A program made the position numbers and the translations under genes. Below the pieces are notes generated by a model. That model was given only the letters and a program-made list of their open reading frames with translations. It made no database searches and was not told where the DNA came from. From Phycobacter sedimenti (GTDB lineage: Bacteria > Pseudomonadota > Alphaproteobacteria > Rhodobacterales > Rhodobacteraceae): 64,000 nt of DNA. The DNA lies in assembly GCF_038148855.1 (NCBI RefSeq), contig NZ_JBBVGR010000010.1, positions 1-64,000 of the forward strand, given 5' to 3'. Positions 33,312 to 43,820 of this stretch are shown piece after piece (positions within the stretch are counted from its first letter, which is position 1; every line of letters starts with the position of its first letter).

Positions 33312-34970
33312 TCAGCTGGGATCGCGCCAGCGGTTCGCGATGGGGTACCGGCGGTCCAGCCAGAAGGCGCGCGGCGTCAGGCGCGTGCCCGGCGCAGACT
33401 GGAAGCGCTTGTATTCACTGATATAAATCAGGTGCTCCACCCGTTTGGCCACGTCACGATCAAACCCGGCGGCCACGCAATCGGCAATCGAGCCTTCCTC
33501 GTCCACCAGGATCGTGAGCAACGCATCCAGCTCGGGGTAATCGGGCAGGCTGTCGCTGTCTTTCTGATCTTCGCGCAGCTCGGCAGATGGGGGTTTGTCG
33601 ATCACGTTGGGGCGGATCACCTCCCCCGCTGGGCCCATCATCCAGGGCCGGTGATTGGCGTTGCGCCAGCGGCAGGTTTCAAAGACGCGGGTCTTGTAGA
33701 GATCCTTGATCGGATTGTAGCCGCCGTTCATGTCGCCATATATGGTGGCATAGCCAACGGCGACCTCGGACTTGTTGCCGGTGGTCAGGAGCATCTCGCC
33801 GAACTTGTTGGACATCGCCATCAACAAAAGGCCACGCAGGCGGGACTGGATGTTCTCTTCGGTCAGGTCAGCATCGCGCCCCTCGAACAGCGGCGCAAGC
33901 GTATTCGTGATCGCCGCGCGCCCCTCGCTGATCGCCACATAGTCATAGCGCACGCCCAGCGCCTTGGCGACAGCCTCCGCATCCTCAAGAGACTCCGCGC
34001 TTGTATATTCCGAAGGCAGCATCACGCAGCGCACGTTATCGGCCCCGATCGCATCGACGGCAATGGTGGCCACGATGGCCGAATCCACCCCGCCGGACAG
34101 GCCCAGTAGCGCCTTCTTGAAACCTGTCTTGCGCATGTAGTCACGCAAACTCTCGACCATGGCACGGTAGTCCTGCTCCCATGCGTCCGGCAAATGGGCT
34201 TTCTCGCCTTCCACCGCGCGCCAGCCTTCGGATGTGCGCTCCAGATCCAGCTGAGTGATCGCCTCGTCGAAAAGCGGCATCTGCACGGCCAAGGCCCCGC
34301 CGGGGTTCAATACAAAACTGCCGCCATCGAATACCTGGTCGTCCTGACCGCCCACCATGTTGAGGTAGATGACGGGAAGCTCGGTTTCGATGCAGCGGGC
34401 CACCATCATGTTGTAGCGCACCTCCATCTTACCCCGGAAATACGGCGAGCCATTGGGAATCAGCAGAAACTCGGCGCCGGTTTCAGCAAGGGTTTCCGCG
34501 ACATCCTCATGCCAGCCGTCTTCGCAGACCGGGCTGCCGATGCGGGTGTCATCAATCGCATAAGGCCCGCCCAGCGGCCCGGCATCAAAGACGCGCACCT
34601 CGTCAAAGACGGTTTCATTGGGCAGGTGGTGCTTCAGGATGCGCGAGGCGATACGTCCCTCTTTCAGGATCAGATAGGCGTTGTAGAGTTTGCCATCCTC
34701 GGCCCAGGGCGCCCCCACCGCCAGCGCGGGTCCGTCCGCGCAATCCATCGCCAACTGCTCGGCGGCAGCCATGGCCGCCCGGTGAAAGGCCGGCTTCATC
34801 ACCAGGTCTTGCGTGTTGTACCCCGTCAGAAACATCTCGGGCAGGGCCACCAGTTGCGCCCCGGCCTCCTTCCCTTCCTCCCAGGCAGCGCGGGCCTTGG
34901 CGACGTTGCCACCGATGTCACCCACCGTGGGGTTGAGCTGCGCCAGAGTGATACGGAACCGGTCTGCCAT
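33312..34970 (-). CDS. nadE: glutamine-dependent NAD+ synthetase
   Basis: A 552-residue two-domain enzyme making NAD+ from deamido-NAD+. The N-terminal nitrilase-type glutaminase has the triad E45, K113 and C149 (ALPEMFLTGY, LKHHLPNE, VCEDGWHED). The C-terminal ammonia-using synthetase has the ATP pyrophosphatase motif LGLSGGVDSA near residue 293. Start ATG 34970. It completes the pathway of nadD in the same window, although the genes are 16 kb apart. Confidence 0.95.
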   Translation of the reverse strand: MADRFRITLAQLNPTVGDIGGNVAKARAAWEEGKEAGAQLVALPEMFLTGYNTQDLVMKPAFHRAAMAAAEQLAMDCADGPALAVGAPWAEDGKLYNAYLILKEGRIASRILKHHLPNETVFDEVRVFDAGPLGGPYAIDDTRIGSPVCEDGWHEDVAETLAETGAEFLLIPNGSPYFRGKMEVRYNMMVARCIETELPVIYLNMVGGQDDQVFDGGSFVLNPGGALAVQMPLFDEAITQLDLERTSEGWRAVEGEKAHLPDAWEQDYRAMVESLRDYMRKTGFKKALLGLSGGVDSAIVATIAVDAIGADNVRCVMLPSEYTSAESLEDAEAVAKALGVRYDYVAISEGRAAITNTLAPLFEGRDADLTEENIQSRLRGLLLMAMSNKFGEMLLTTGNKSEVAVGYATIYGDMNGGYNPIKDLYKTRVFETCRWRNANHRPWMMGPAGEVIRPNVIDKPPSAELREDQKDSDSLPDYPELDALLTILVDEEGSIADCVAAGFDRDVAKRVEHLIYISEYKRFQSAPGTRLTPRAFWLDRRYPIANRWRDPS

Positions 34971-35180
34971 GGTGATCGCGCCCTTCGAAAAGTCTGTTAC
35001 CAGCCGTTTATCAGATACGGGGCCAAGGGAAAGAGTGCGCCGAGCAAAAGACATTGCGACAGGGCGGAGTGTCGCATAGTTTCCAAGCACAGATGCTAAG
35101 ATAGCAGGCGCTCCGCGTCGACTGACACCGCGCCCCGCCAGCAGTTGCCGGGGCAGAACCAAAGGGCAGGCAGAAGTTTC

Positions 35181-36641
35181 ATGACCCGTTTAGGCACCGC
35201 ACTGGCTTTTTCGACGGCTTTGGCACTGGTTTCCACCGGGCTTGTACAGCCCGCCCTGGCGCAAGACGGCCAGGTCATGACCACGCAGGACGAAATCGGC
35301 GGCGTCTACGAAGGCACCTTTCGCGGCGGATTGCAGCACGGGATCGGCACTTACAAGCTACCCAGCGGCTATGAATACTCGGGTGAATGGGTGGATGGCG
35401 AGATCCGCGGTCAGGGCGTTGCCCGCTACCCCAATGGCGCGGTCTATGAGGGAGAGTTCGTCAAGGGCAAACCCGAAGGCCTGGGCAAGATCACCTTTGC
35501 CGATGGCGGCACCTACGAGGGGGAATGGTCCGACGGGCTGATCAATGGCAAGGGCGTTGCAGTCTATGCCAACGGCGCGCGCTATGAAGGCGACTTTGTG
35601 AACGGCCAGCACCATGGCACAGGCGTGATGCAGAACCCCGGCGGCTATGAATATGCCGGTGACTGGATCGAAGGGCGCAAGGAAGGGGAAGGGAAGATCA
35701 CCTATCCCGATGGCGCGACCTACGAAGGCGGAATTCTGGATGGCCAGCTTCATGGCATCGGCACTCTGATCATGCCGGATGGGCTGGTTTACGAGGGCGA
35801 ATGGGCCAACAACCAGATGCACGGTCAGGGCAAGCTGACCCAGCCCAATGGCGACATATACGAAGGCCCCCTTGAAAACGGGCGCCGTCAGGGTCTCGGC
35901 CGCCAGGTGCACGCCAATGGCGATATCTACGTGGGCGACTTTGCGGATGACTTGCGCCACGGGAATGGCACCTTCACCAAGACCGACGGCTATGTCTACG
36001 AGGGCGAATGGCTTGCAGGCCAGATCGAGGGCGTCGGCAAGGTTACCTACCCTGACGGGTCGGTCTATGAAGGTCAGTTCCGCGACGATCTGGCCGAAGG
36101 TCTGGGCAAGATCACCTACCCAGATGGGTCAACCTACGAGGGCGACTGGATCGCCGGCGTGATCGAAGGGCAAGGCACCGCGACCTATCCCAATGGCGTT
36201 GTCTATTCCGGCGGCTTCAAGAACGCCCGCAATCACGGTCAGGGCGTGATGACCTATGAAAGCGGGTATCGATACGAGGGCGAATGGAAGGACGGCCAGC
36301 GCCACGGGGCGGCCAAGGTCACTTATGCCGATGGCTCCATCTACACCGGGGAGTTTGCCAACAGCCAGCGCCACGGCAAGGGCCGGATCGAAATGCCCGG
36401 CGGCTTTGTCTACGAGGGCGACTGGCAGGAAGGCAAGATCACCGGGACAGGCGTCGCCACCTATGCCAATGGCGACGTCTACGAGGGCAGCTTTGTCAAC
36501 GGCAAGCGGCAAGGCCCCGGCCTGATGCGCTATGCCACCGGACAGGAAACCAGTGGCGCCTGGGAAAACGGGGCGCTGGTGACCGACGGCTCGGATGATG
36601 CGTCATCGACTGAACCGACCGATCCCGCAGATAACAACTGA
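35181..36641 (+). CDS. exported MORN-repeat protein
   Basis: A 486-residue protein with a Sec signal peptide (cleavage near PALA, about residue 27) and then 18 consecutive 23-residue MORN repeats of the form YEGxW/Fxx-G-x-x-x-G-x-G-x-x-x-Y-x-D/N-G, plus a worn nineteenth, and a short acidic tail. The register is regular throughout, so no repeat is broken. MORN arrays form elongated beta structures that bind proteins or lipids. The DNA is a 69-base tandem repeat. No catalytic domain is attached; the role in the envelope is unknown. It is divergent from nadE and convergent with the photolyase. Confidence 0.88.
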   Translation: MTRLGTALAFSTALALVSTGLVQPALAQDGQVMTTQDEIGGVYEGTFRGGLQHGIGTYKLPSGYEYSGEWVDGEIRGQGVARYPNGAVYEGEFVKGKPEGLGKITFADGGTYEGEWSDGLINGKGVAVYANGARYEGDFVNGQHHGTGVMQNPGGYEYAGDWIEGRKEGEGKITYPDGATYEGGILDGQLHGIGTLIMPDGLVYEGEWANNQMHGQGKLTQPNGDIYEGPLENGRRQGLGRQVHANGDIYVGDFADDLRHGNGTFTKTDGYVYEGEWLAGQIEGVGKVTYPDGSVYEGQFRDDLAEGLGKITYPDGSTYEGDWIAGVIEGQGTATYPNGVVYSGGFKNARNHGQGVMTYESGYRYEGEWKDGQRHGAAKVTYADGSIYTGEFANSQRHGKGRIEMPGGFVYEGDWQEGKITGTGVATYANGDVYEGSFVNGKRQGPGLMRYATGQETSGAWENGALVTDGSDDASSTEPTDPADNN

Positions 36642-36686
36642 CGGCGGATCGGCCAGAACCGCCAGTCAATTCCGGATGCAGCTGCG

Positions 36687-38228
36687 CTAGACCCGAGCAC
36701 CGTCATCCATGCGGGCCAGAAATGCCTCTGCATCGGAAATGATCTGCGCCCTTCGGCCTTCAGCCATCCGGTCCCATGTGCGGTACATGTTGCCCATGCG
36801 CGGATTGGCCGCGAACCTCTCGCGGTGACGCACCAAAAAGTGCCAATAAAGCAGATTGAAGGGACAGGCCCCCTCCCCGGTCTTCTGGCTGACCTTGTAG
36901 GCGCAGGTCTTGCAGTAGTCGGACATGCGGTTGATGTAGGCCCCGCTTGAAACATAGGGTTTGGAGCCGACAACGCCCCCATCGGCAAATTGACTCATGC
37001 CAACCGTATTTGGCGCCTCTACCCACTCAAAGGCATCGGCATAGACGGCGAGATACCATTCGTGGACCTCGGTTGGGCTTATACCCGCCAAAAGGGCGAA
37101 ATTCCCTGTCACCATCAGGCGCTGGATGTGATGGGCATAGGCCTCTTCCCGCGTCTGTGCGACCGCTTCTGACAAGCAGCGCATATCCGTCTCCGCCCCC
37201 CAATAAAGCGGCGGCAGCGCGCGGACATGCTCCAGAGCATTGCGCCGGGGGTAGTCTTCGCCTTCCAGGAAATAGATTCCCCGCACGAACTCGCGCCAGC
37301 CAAGGATCTGCCGGATGAACCCTTCGGCGGCGTTTATGGGTACGTCCCCTTTTTTCCAAGCCTCCTCAGCGGCGCGGCAAATCTCCAAAGGCTCCAGAAG
37401 ACCAATGTTCATGTAGGGCGACAGCACCGAATGATAGAGCCATTTCTCGCCGCGCAGCATGGCGTCCTGGTAGTCCCCGAACAGCGGCAGCCCGTCGCGG
37501 ATGAACTGCTCAAGCGCGCGCAGGGCATCGCTGCGCGTCACTGCGAAATGAAACGGGAGCAGATCGCCAAAGTGATCGCCAAATCGCTCTTCCACCAGAT
37601 CCAGAACCTCTTTGGTTTCTGCATCAGGGGTGAACTGCATTGGCCCGCTGCCGCTAATCTCTTTCGGCGGCGCCTTGCGATTATCATGGTCAAAGTTCCA
37701 CTTGCCCCCAGCGGGTTTGCCCCCCTCCATCAAAAGCCCGGTCTTGCGCCGCATCTCGCGATAGAAATACTCCATGCGCAATTGTTTGCGGCCCTCGGCC
37801 CAGCCCGTGAAATCGGCACGGGAGGCGATAAAGCGCGTATCCGGCTTGAGGCTGACCTTGATCGGCAGAGATTGCAAATCGCGGATCAAGCGCCATTCAC
37901 CGGGCGTCGTCGCGATCACCTCGTCCGCGCCGGTCTGCTGCGCGCGGCGCAACAGCTCATCGGCAATAGTCCCGGTGTTTTCTTCATCATCAAGGCGGGT
38001 ATAGGCAACATCCCAGCCATCGGCGCGCAATTCGCCAGCAAACTTGCGCATGGCAGCAAGGATCAGCGCTATTTTCTTGGGATGATGGCGCACGTAAGTG
38101 CCCTCTTCGGCCACCTCTGCCATCACCACCGTGTCCGCGGCCCTGTCACCTGCCTGCAAAGCGGACAGGGTCTCACTCAACTGATCGCCAAGAACGAGAA
38201 TAAGTCGTGCCACGGGTATCTGCCTCAT
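36687..38228 (-). CDS. iron-sulfur bacterial cryptochrome / (6-4) photolyase (PhrB type)
   Basis: A 513-residue member of the FeS-BCP/CryPro class: N-terminal alpha/beta antenna domain (LILVLGDQLS) and a helical FAD domain. Four cysteines fall at C351, C439, C442 and C455, one residue off the C350, C438, C441, C454 that hold the [4Fe-4S] cluster of Agrobacterium PhrB, a light-dependent repair enzyme for (6-4) photoproducts. Start ATG 38228 (MRQIPVARL); ATG 38243 is possible. A TGATCC hexamer lies upstream at 38265-38270, but with no good -10. Confidence 0.92.
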   Translation of the reverse strand: MRQIPVARLILVLGDQLSETLSALQAGDRAADTVVMAEVAEEGTYVRHHPKKIALILAAMRKFAGELRADGWDVAYTRLDDEENTGTIADELLRRAQQTGADEVIATTPGEWRLIRDLQSLPIKVSLKPDTRFIASRADFTGWAEGRKQLRMEYFYREMRRKTGLLMEGGKPAGGKWNFDHDNRKAPPKEISGSGPMQFTPDAETKEVLDLVEERFGDHFGDLLPFHFAVTRSDALRALEQFIRDGLPLFGDYQDAMLRGEKWLYHSVLSPYMNIGLLEPLEICRAAEEAWKKGDVPINAAEGFIRQILGWREFVRGIYFLEGEDYPRRNALEHVRALPPLYWGAETDMRCLSEAVAQTREEAYAHHIQRLMVTGNFALLAGISPTEVHEWYLAVYADAFEWVEAPNTVGMSQFADGGVVGSKPYVSSGAYINRMSDYCKTCAYKVSQKTGEGACPFNLLYWHFLVRHRERFAANPRMGNMYRTWDRMAEGRRAQIISDAEAFLARMDDGARV

Positions 38229-38381
38229 TGTAGCCGCCTGCATGAGCTAGGCGGTTTTCCCGTCGGATCAATTGCCAAAACCCTTTGGCTGGGTTCGACG
38301 CTGCCCTCCGCCTAAAGGGTCAATATGTCTGAACTATTTTCGCTCTTTCCATTCGCCTCATGGCCTGTATAAGGTTCCCCC

Positions 38382-38468
38382 ATGACAGCACGCGCACATA
38401 TCCACGGCCCGGCCACCGCCATTTGCGGTGCGGCCCTGCGCGACCTACTGATCCTAACCCGCCTCTGA
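38382..38468 (+). CDS. leucine-rich leader peptide of leuA
   Basis: ATG 38382 opens a 28-residue frame ending LRDLLILTRL before TGA, with five leucine codons (CTG, CTA, CTG, CTA, CTC) in the last ten. It lies 87 bases before the leuA start and overlaps the arm of a downstream hairpin, the classic layout of transcription attenuation by leucine supply. The peptide itself has no role; ribosome stalling at the leucine codons is the sensor. Confidence 0.75.
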   Translation: MTARAHIHGPATAICGAALRDLLILTRL

Positions 38469-38513
38469 GCGTGCCATTCGGCGCGCCCGCTCAGAGGAGG
38501 AGGTTTGCGCGCC
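38462..38513 (+). promoter_or_regulatory. leuA attenuator stem pair
   Basis: CCTCTGAGCG (38462-38471) pairs perfectly with CGCTCAGAGG (38488-38497), covering the leader stop codon. The loop's GGCGCGC (38480-38486) can instead pair with GCGCGCC (38507-38513). The two structures exclude each other. Neither is followed by a T-run, so control may be by sequestering the AGGAGGAGG (38495-38503) or by Rho rather than by a classical terminator. Confidence 0.6.
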
Positions 38514-38555
38514 AATCGAATGGATCCAGGACAGAGTTTTAAGAAAGCTACCGAC

Positions 38556-40130
<1,575 letters not shown>

Positions 40131-40143
40131 GCGTCGAAATGAT

Positions 40144-40227
40144 CCGGCGCCGTGCCGTAGGCGCGGCGCCGGGCCCAACGCCTTTTCGACCATCTTGGAT
40201 GGTCGGCAAAGGGGGCGGGAGGCCCCC
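40144..40227. terminator. hairpins between leuA and rlmJ
   Basis: CCGGCGCCGTGC (40144-40155) pairs with GCGCGGCGCCGG (40161-40172), one wobble. Then CGACCATC-TTG-GATGGTCG (40187-40205) and GGGGGC-N5-GCCCCC (40211-40227). None is followed at once by a T-run (TTTT lies at 40183-40186), so this is a probable but not textbook terminator region for the two converging genes. Confidence 0.5.
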
Positions 40228-40241
40228 GCCAATACCGGGGA

Positions 40242-41036
40242 TCACCCCTTGTTCAGCTCTTCGAACAGTGCAGTGATGCGCAAGGCTTCCTCTTCGGCGC
40301 CAAAAGGCGCATTCACCACAAACATCCCCGACCCAACCATTCGGTGCCCCGCGCGCGCGGGCGGGAAACGCACCTCGTGCCGCAGGGCATCCGGCAGGTC
40401 CTGCGCCTCCAGCGCCGCCAGCATCTTCTCATGCGCCCCATCTGTCAGGATCGGGTACCAAAGCGCAATAACACCCACGTTCCACTTGCGGTGCAGCTTA
40501 GCGATGATGCCGGGAATGCGGGCGTAATCGGATTTCACCTCGTAAGACGGATCGATCAGCAGCAGCCCCCGGCGCGGCGTCGGCGGCGCCAGCGACAAGG
40601 CCAGTTCAAACCCATCCTGCTGGTGCACCTTGGCCCGCCACGGCTTTAGGGCCTGCCGCAGGGCAGCGCATTCCTGCGGGTGCAGCTCGGCGAAATGCAG
40701 GCTGTCCTGCGCGCGCAGCAGCGAGGCCGCCACCAGGGGCGAGCCAGGGTAGCTCGTGGCGCCAAACCGCGCACGGCAGTCAGCGATCGCGCGGCTGAGC
40801 GGGTGCTCTCCGGGCAGCGCGGCGGCCCCCAGCACCTTCGTGATCCCTGCCTCAGCCTCTCCGGTTTTCAGGGCTTCGGGGGCCTGCAACTCGTAAAGAC
40901 CGCGCCCCGCATGGGTTTCGATGTAACTGAGCGGTTTGTCCTTGCGCGCCAGATAGGCCAGCATCCAGGCCAGAAGCGCGTGTTTCTGAACATCAGCCAG
41001 GTTTCCGGCGTGGTAGATATGTTGATACGACAGCAT
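40242..41036 (-). CDS. rlmJ: 23S rRNA (adenine(2030)-N6)-methyltransferase
   Basis: A 264-residue RlmJ: MLSYQHIYHAGNLADVQKHALL is the family's opening, THAGRG binds SAM, and the catalytic motif reads DPSY at 162-165 where E. coli has DPPY. It methylates A2030 of 23S rRNA. The start is ATG 41036. It is divergent from mreB with 216 bases between them. Confidence 0.93.
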   Translation of the reverse strand: MLSYQHIYHAGNLADVQKHALLAWMLAYLARKDKPLSYIETHAGRGLYELQAPEALKTGEAEAGITKVLGAAALPGEHPLSRAIADCRARFGATSYPGSPLVAASLLRAQDSLHFAELHPQECAALRQALKPWRAKVHQQDGFELALSLAPPTPRRGLLLIDPSYEVKSDYARIPGIIAKLHRKWNVGVIALWYPILTDGAHEKMLAALEAQDLPDALRHEVRFPPARAGHRMVGSGMFVVNAPFGAEEEALRITALFEELNKG

Positions 41037-41252
41037 GAAATGCCACTATCCTCATTCGAAACCCAGAGAAAGACAAAACGCAGCGCATCGCGCGCCGAAC
41101 CTGCGGGCAAGGCCCATGTTTCACAGGCGGAAAGGCGCTAGTTGTGCGCATTCGGCCCTTTCGCGGCGACGCTGCGCTGCTTATAAGTTCATCAGTGCGT
41201 GGCGGCAGCAGAGTCGCAGGCGAAACGGCAGAACTTACAGGATCCCTTTTAT

Positions 41253-42299
41253 ATGGCGCTCTTTGGAAATCTAGGCGGTCTGTTCACCTCGGACATGGCC
41301 ATCGATCTCGGCACTGCGAACACCCTGGTCTATGTGAAAGGCCGTGGCGTGATCCTGTCCGAGCCGTCGGTGGTGGCCTACCATGTCAAAGACGGCGTCA
41401 AAAAGGTGCTGGCCGTGGGCGAGGACGCCAAGCTGATGCTGGGCCGTACGCCCGGATCGATCGAAGCGATCCGCCCGATGCGGGAAGGGGTCATCGCCGA
41501 CTTCGACACTGCCGAGGAAATGATCAAGCACTTCATCCGCAAGGTGCACAAGCGCTCGACCTTCTCCAAGCCCAAGATCATCGTCTGCGTGCCCCATGGC
41601 GCGACCCCGGTGGAAAAACGCGCCATTCGCCAATCGGTTCTGTCGGCCGGGGCACGGCGCGCGGGCCTCATTGCCGAGCCCATCGCGGCAGCGATTGGCG
41701 CGGGCATGCCCATCACCGACCCGACCGGTAACATGGTCGTCGATATTGGCGGCGGCACCACCGAGGTGGCTGTCCTGTCGCTGGGCGATATCGTCTACGC
41801 GCGCTCGGTCCGCGTCGGCGGTGACCGCATGGACGAGGCGATCATCTCTTACCTGCGCCGCCAGCAGAACCTTTTGATCGGGGAATCCACCGCTGAGCGG
41901 ATCAAGACCTCGATCGGCACCGCCCGCATGCCCGACGATGGCCGCGGCCAGTCCATGCAGATCCGGGGCCGCGACCTGCTGAACGGTGTGCCCAAGGAAA
42001 TCGAAATCAGCCAGGCCCAGGTGGCCGAGGCGCTGGCGGAACCAGTTCAGCAGATCTGCGATTCCGTGATGACCGCGCTGGAAACCACCCCGCCGGACCT
42101 GGCGGCAGATATTGTCGACCGGGGCGTCATGCTGACCGGCGGCGGCGCGCTTCTGGGCGATCTTGATCTGGCCCTGCGCGAACAAACCGGGCTTGCGGTT
42201 TCGATTGCCGACGAAAGCCTCAACTGCGTGGCCCTCGGCACCGGCAAGGCGCTGGAGTTCGAAAAGCAGCTCCGCCACGCGATTGACTACGACAGCTAA
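41253..42299 (+). CDS. mreB: rod-shape-determining actin homologue MreB
   Basis: A 348-residue MreB. Actin-fold phosphate loops are DLGTANTLV near 17, DIGGGTTE near 167 and GGGALLGDLD near 295. It polymerises under the membrane and organises lateral wall synthesis. Start ATG 41253 (MALFGNLGG); upstream codons in the same frame do not look coding. First gene of the mreB-mreC-mreD-mrdA-rodA operon. Confidence 0.97.
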   Translation: MALFGNLGGLFTSDMAIDLGTANTLVYVKGRGVILSEPSVVAYHVKDGVKKVLAVGEDAKLMLGRTPGSIEAIRPMREGVIADFDTAEEMIKHFIRKVHKRSTFSKPKIIVCVPHGATPVEKRAIRQSVLSAGARRAGLIAEPIAAAIGAGMPITDPTGNMVVDIGGGTTEVAVLSLGDIVYARSVRVGGDRMDEAIISYLRRQQNLLIGESTAERIKTSIGTARMPDDGRGQSMQIRGRDLLNGVPKEIEISQAQVAEALAEPVQQICDSVMTALETTPPDLAADIVDRGVMLTGGGALLGDLDLALREQTGLAVSIADESLNCVALGTGKALEFEKQLRHAIDYDS

Positions 42300-42336
42300 G
42301 GCGCCTTTTCCTCTCTCCTTGAAGAGAGCAGGCGCC
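42300..42336 (+). promoter_or_regulatory. hairpin between mreB and mreC
   Basis: GGCGCC (42300-42305) repeats at 42331-42336 and encloses CTCTCT (42311-42316) paired with AGAGAG (42323-42328). The stem ends just before the mreC ribosome binding site, so it may trim the level of MreC relative to MreB. Confidence 0.5.
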
Positions 42337-42349
42337 CGAAAGGAAGCCT

Positions 42350-43291
42350 TTGGCCAAAGACCGCTCACAGCGCGACGACTACTCAGCCCCGCTGCGACGC
42401 CTGCTGATCGGGCTTGTCTGCCTGTGTCTTGCAGCCATCTTTCTGATTTGGCGCATCGACAGCCCGCGGGTTGAACGCTTCCGCGCGCAGCTGGTAGATA
42501 CAGTGGTGCCCAGCATGGATTGGGCCATGGCCCCCGTCACCGGGGCCATCAACCTGATCCGGGATTTCCAGAGCTATCAACGGCTGGCCGAGCAGAACCG
42601 AGAGTTGCGGTCAGAATTGCGCCAGATGCGCGCCTGGAAAGAAGCCGCGCTGCAGCTGGAACAGGAAAACGCCCGCCTTCTTGATCTCAACAACGTGCGT
42701 CTCGACCCCAAGCTGACCTATATCACAGGCGTTGTACTGGCGGACAGCGGCTCGCCCTTCCGCCAGTCGGTGATCCTCAACATCGGTGCCCGCGACGGCA
42801 TCCAGGATGGTTGGGCGGCCATGGACGGCATCGGGCTGGTGGGCCGGATTTCCGGGACTGGCCAGGATACCTCCCGTGTCATTCTGCTGACCGATGCCGC
42901 AAGCGCGGTTCCCGCGATCATCCAGCCCTCGGGGCAGACGGCTCTGGTCACGGGGGACAATACAGCAGCGCCCGTTCTCGACTTTCTGGAAAGCCCGGAC
43001 CTGATCCGCCCCGGCGACCGCGTGATCACCTCGGGCGACGGATCGGTCTTTCCGCCGGGCTTGCTGATTGGTCAGGTCGCAGAAGACCGCTCCGGACGCA
43101 AACGCGTCCGCCTCTCGGCTGATTACGAACGGCTCGAATTCCTGCGCGTGTTGCGCCATCAGGGATCCGAAGCGATCAAGGAACCCGGCGCGCTGGTGGT
43201 GCCTGCGCCGGATGCGACCACACCACCACAGCGCCCCGATGGCCTGGGGCCGCAATCCCTGTCCACATCCGGTGGAGGTGGCAATGGCTAG
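42350..43291 (+). CDS. mreC: rod-shape-determining protein MreC
   Basis: A 313-residue MreC: a cytosolic N-terminus, one membrane helix at about 18-38 (LLIGLVCLCLAAIFLIW), a coiled coil (about 70-105) and beta barrels in the periplasm, ending in a low-complexity proline tail. It links MreB to PBP2. The start codon is TTG at 42350 with AGGAAG six bases upstream; no ATG in frame fits the family's MAKDRSQRDDY opening. Confidence 0.93.
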   Translation: MAKDRSQRDDYSAPLRRLLIGLVCLCLAAIFLIWRIDSPRVERFRAQLVDTVVPSMDWAMAPVTGAINLIRDFQSYQRLAEQNRELRSELRQMRAWKEAALQLEQENARLLDLNNVRLDPKLTYITGVVLADSGSPFRQSVILNIGARDGIQDGWAAMDGIGLVGRISGTGQDTSRVILLTDAASAVPAIIQPSGQTALVTGDNTAAPVLDFLESPDLIRPGDRVITSGDGSVFPPGLLIGQVAEDRSGRKRVRLSADYERLEFLRVLRHQGSEAIKEPGALVVPAPDATTPPQRPDGLGPQSLSTSGGGGNG

Positions 43292-43820
43292 CACCTCTCC
43301 GGGCCGGATCTGGATGATGCGCTTGGCTTTCCCTGTGCTGGCGCTGATCCTGATGTTCTTTCATCTTTTGCCGCTGGACACCCTGCCCAGCCGCTGGGCA
43401 CCGCCTGATCTGTTGCTGGCCCTGGCCCTGGCCTGGTCTCTGCGGCGCCCAGATTTTGTGCCTGCAGTCCTGATAGGCGCGACCATGCTGGTGGCGGACA
43501 TGATGTTCCAGCGTCCCCCCGGTTTGTTTGCGATGCTGGTGGTATTGGGCTGCGAATTTCTGAAGTCGCGTGTGATGCCGCATCGCGAAACCGCGTTTGC
43601 CGCCGAATGGCTGGCCGTCGCCGTCGTGATTTGCGGTATCGTCATATTGAACCGGGCCATCCTTGCCATTCTTGCGGTGGCTCAGGCCCCCCTTGGGCTC
43701 ACGCTTATTCAGGCGGTATTGACCATCGCCGCCTATCCGCTGGTCGTCGTGCTGAGCCAGACCCTTTTGGGCGTGCGCAAACTCTCCCCGGCCGAAGCCG
43801 AAGTTCTGGGGAGCCGCTGA
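43284..43820 (+). CDS. mreD: rod-shape-determining membrane protein MreD
   Basis: A 178-residue protein with five or six hydrophobic helices, fitting MreD. ATG 43284 lies 6 bases after GGAGG and overlaps the end of mreC by 8 bases. The helices start at RLAFPVLALILMFFHLLPL. Very long in-frame extension upstream is not coding. Confidence 0.92.
   Translation: MASTSPGRIWMMRLAFPVLALILMFFHLLPLDTLPSRWAPPDLLLALALAWSLRRPDFVPAVLIGATMLVADMMFQRPPGLFAMLVVLGCEFLKSRVMPHRETAFAAEWLAVAVVICGIVILNRAILAILAVAQAPLGLTLIQAVLTIAAYPLVVVLSQTLLGVRKLSPAEAEVLGSR

Noticed and set aside
35270..36560. Regular 69-base repeats as a possible CRISPR or satellite array
   Set aside because: They are in-frame MORN repeats of one open gene, with no constant repeat/spacer pattern.
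38245..38270. Photolyase TGATCC as a full RpoE promoter
   Set aside because: At the 18-base spacing the downstream bases are CTCAT, not TA-rich; kept only as a possible partial site.
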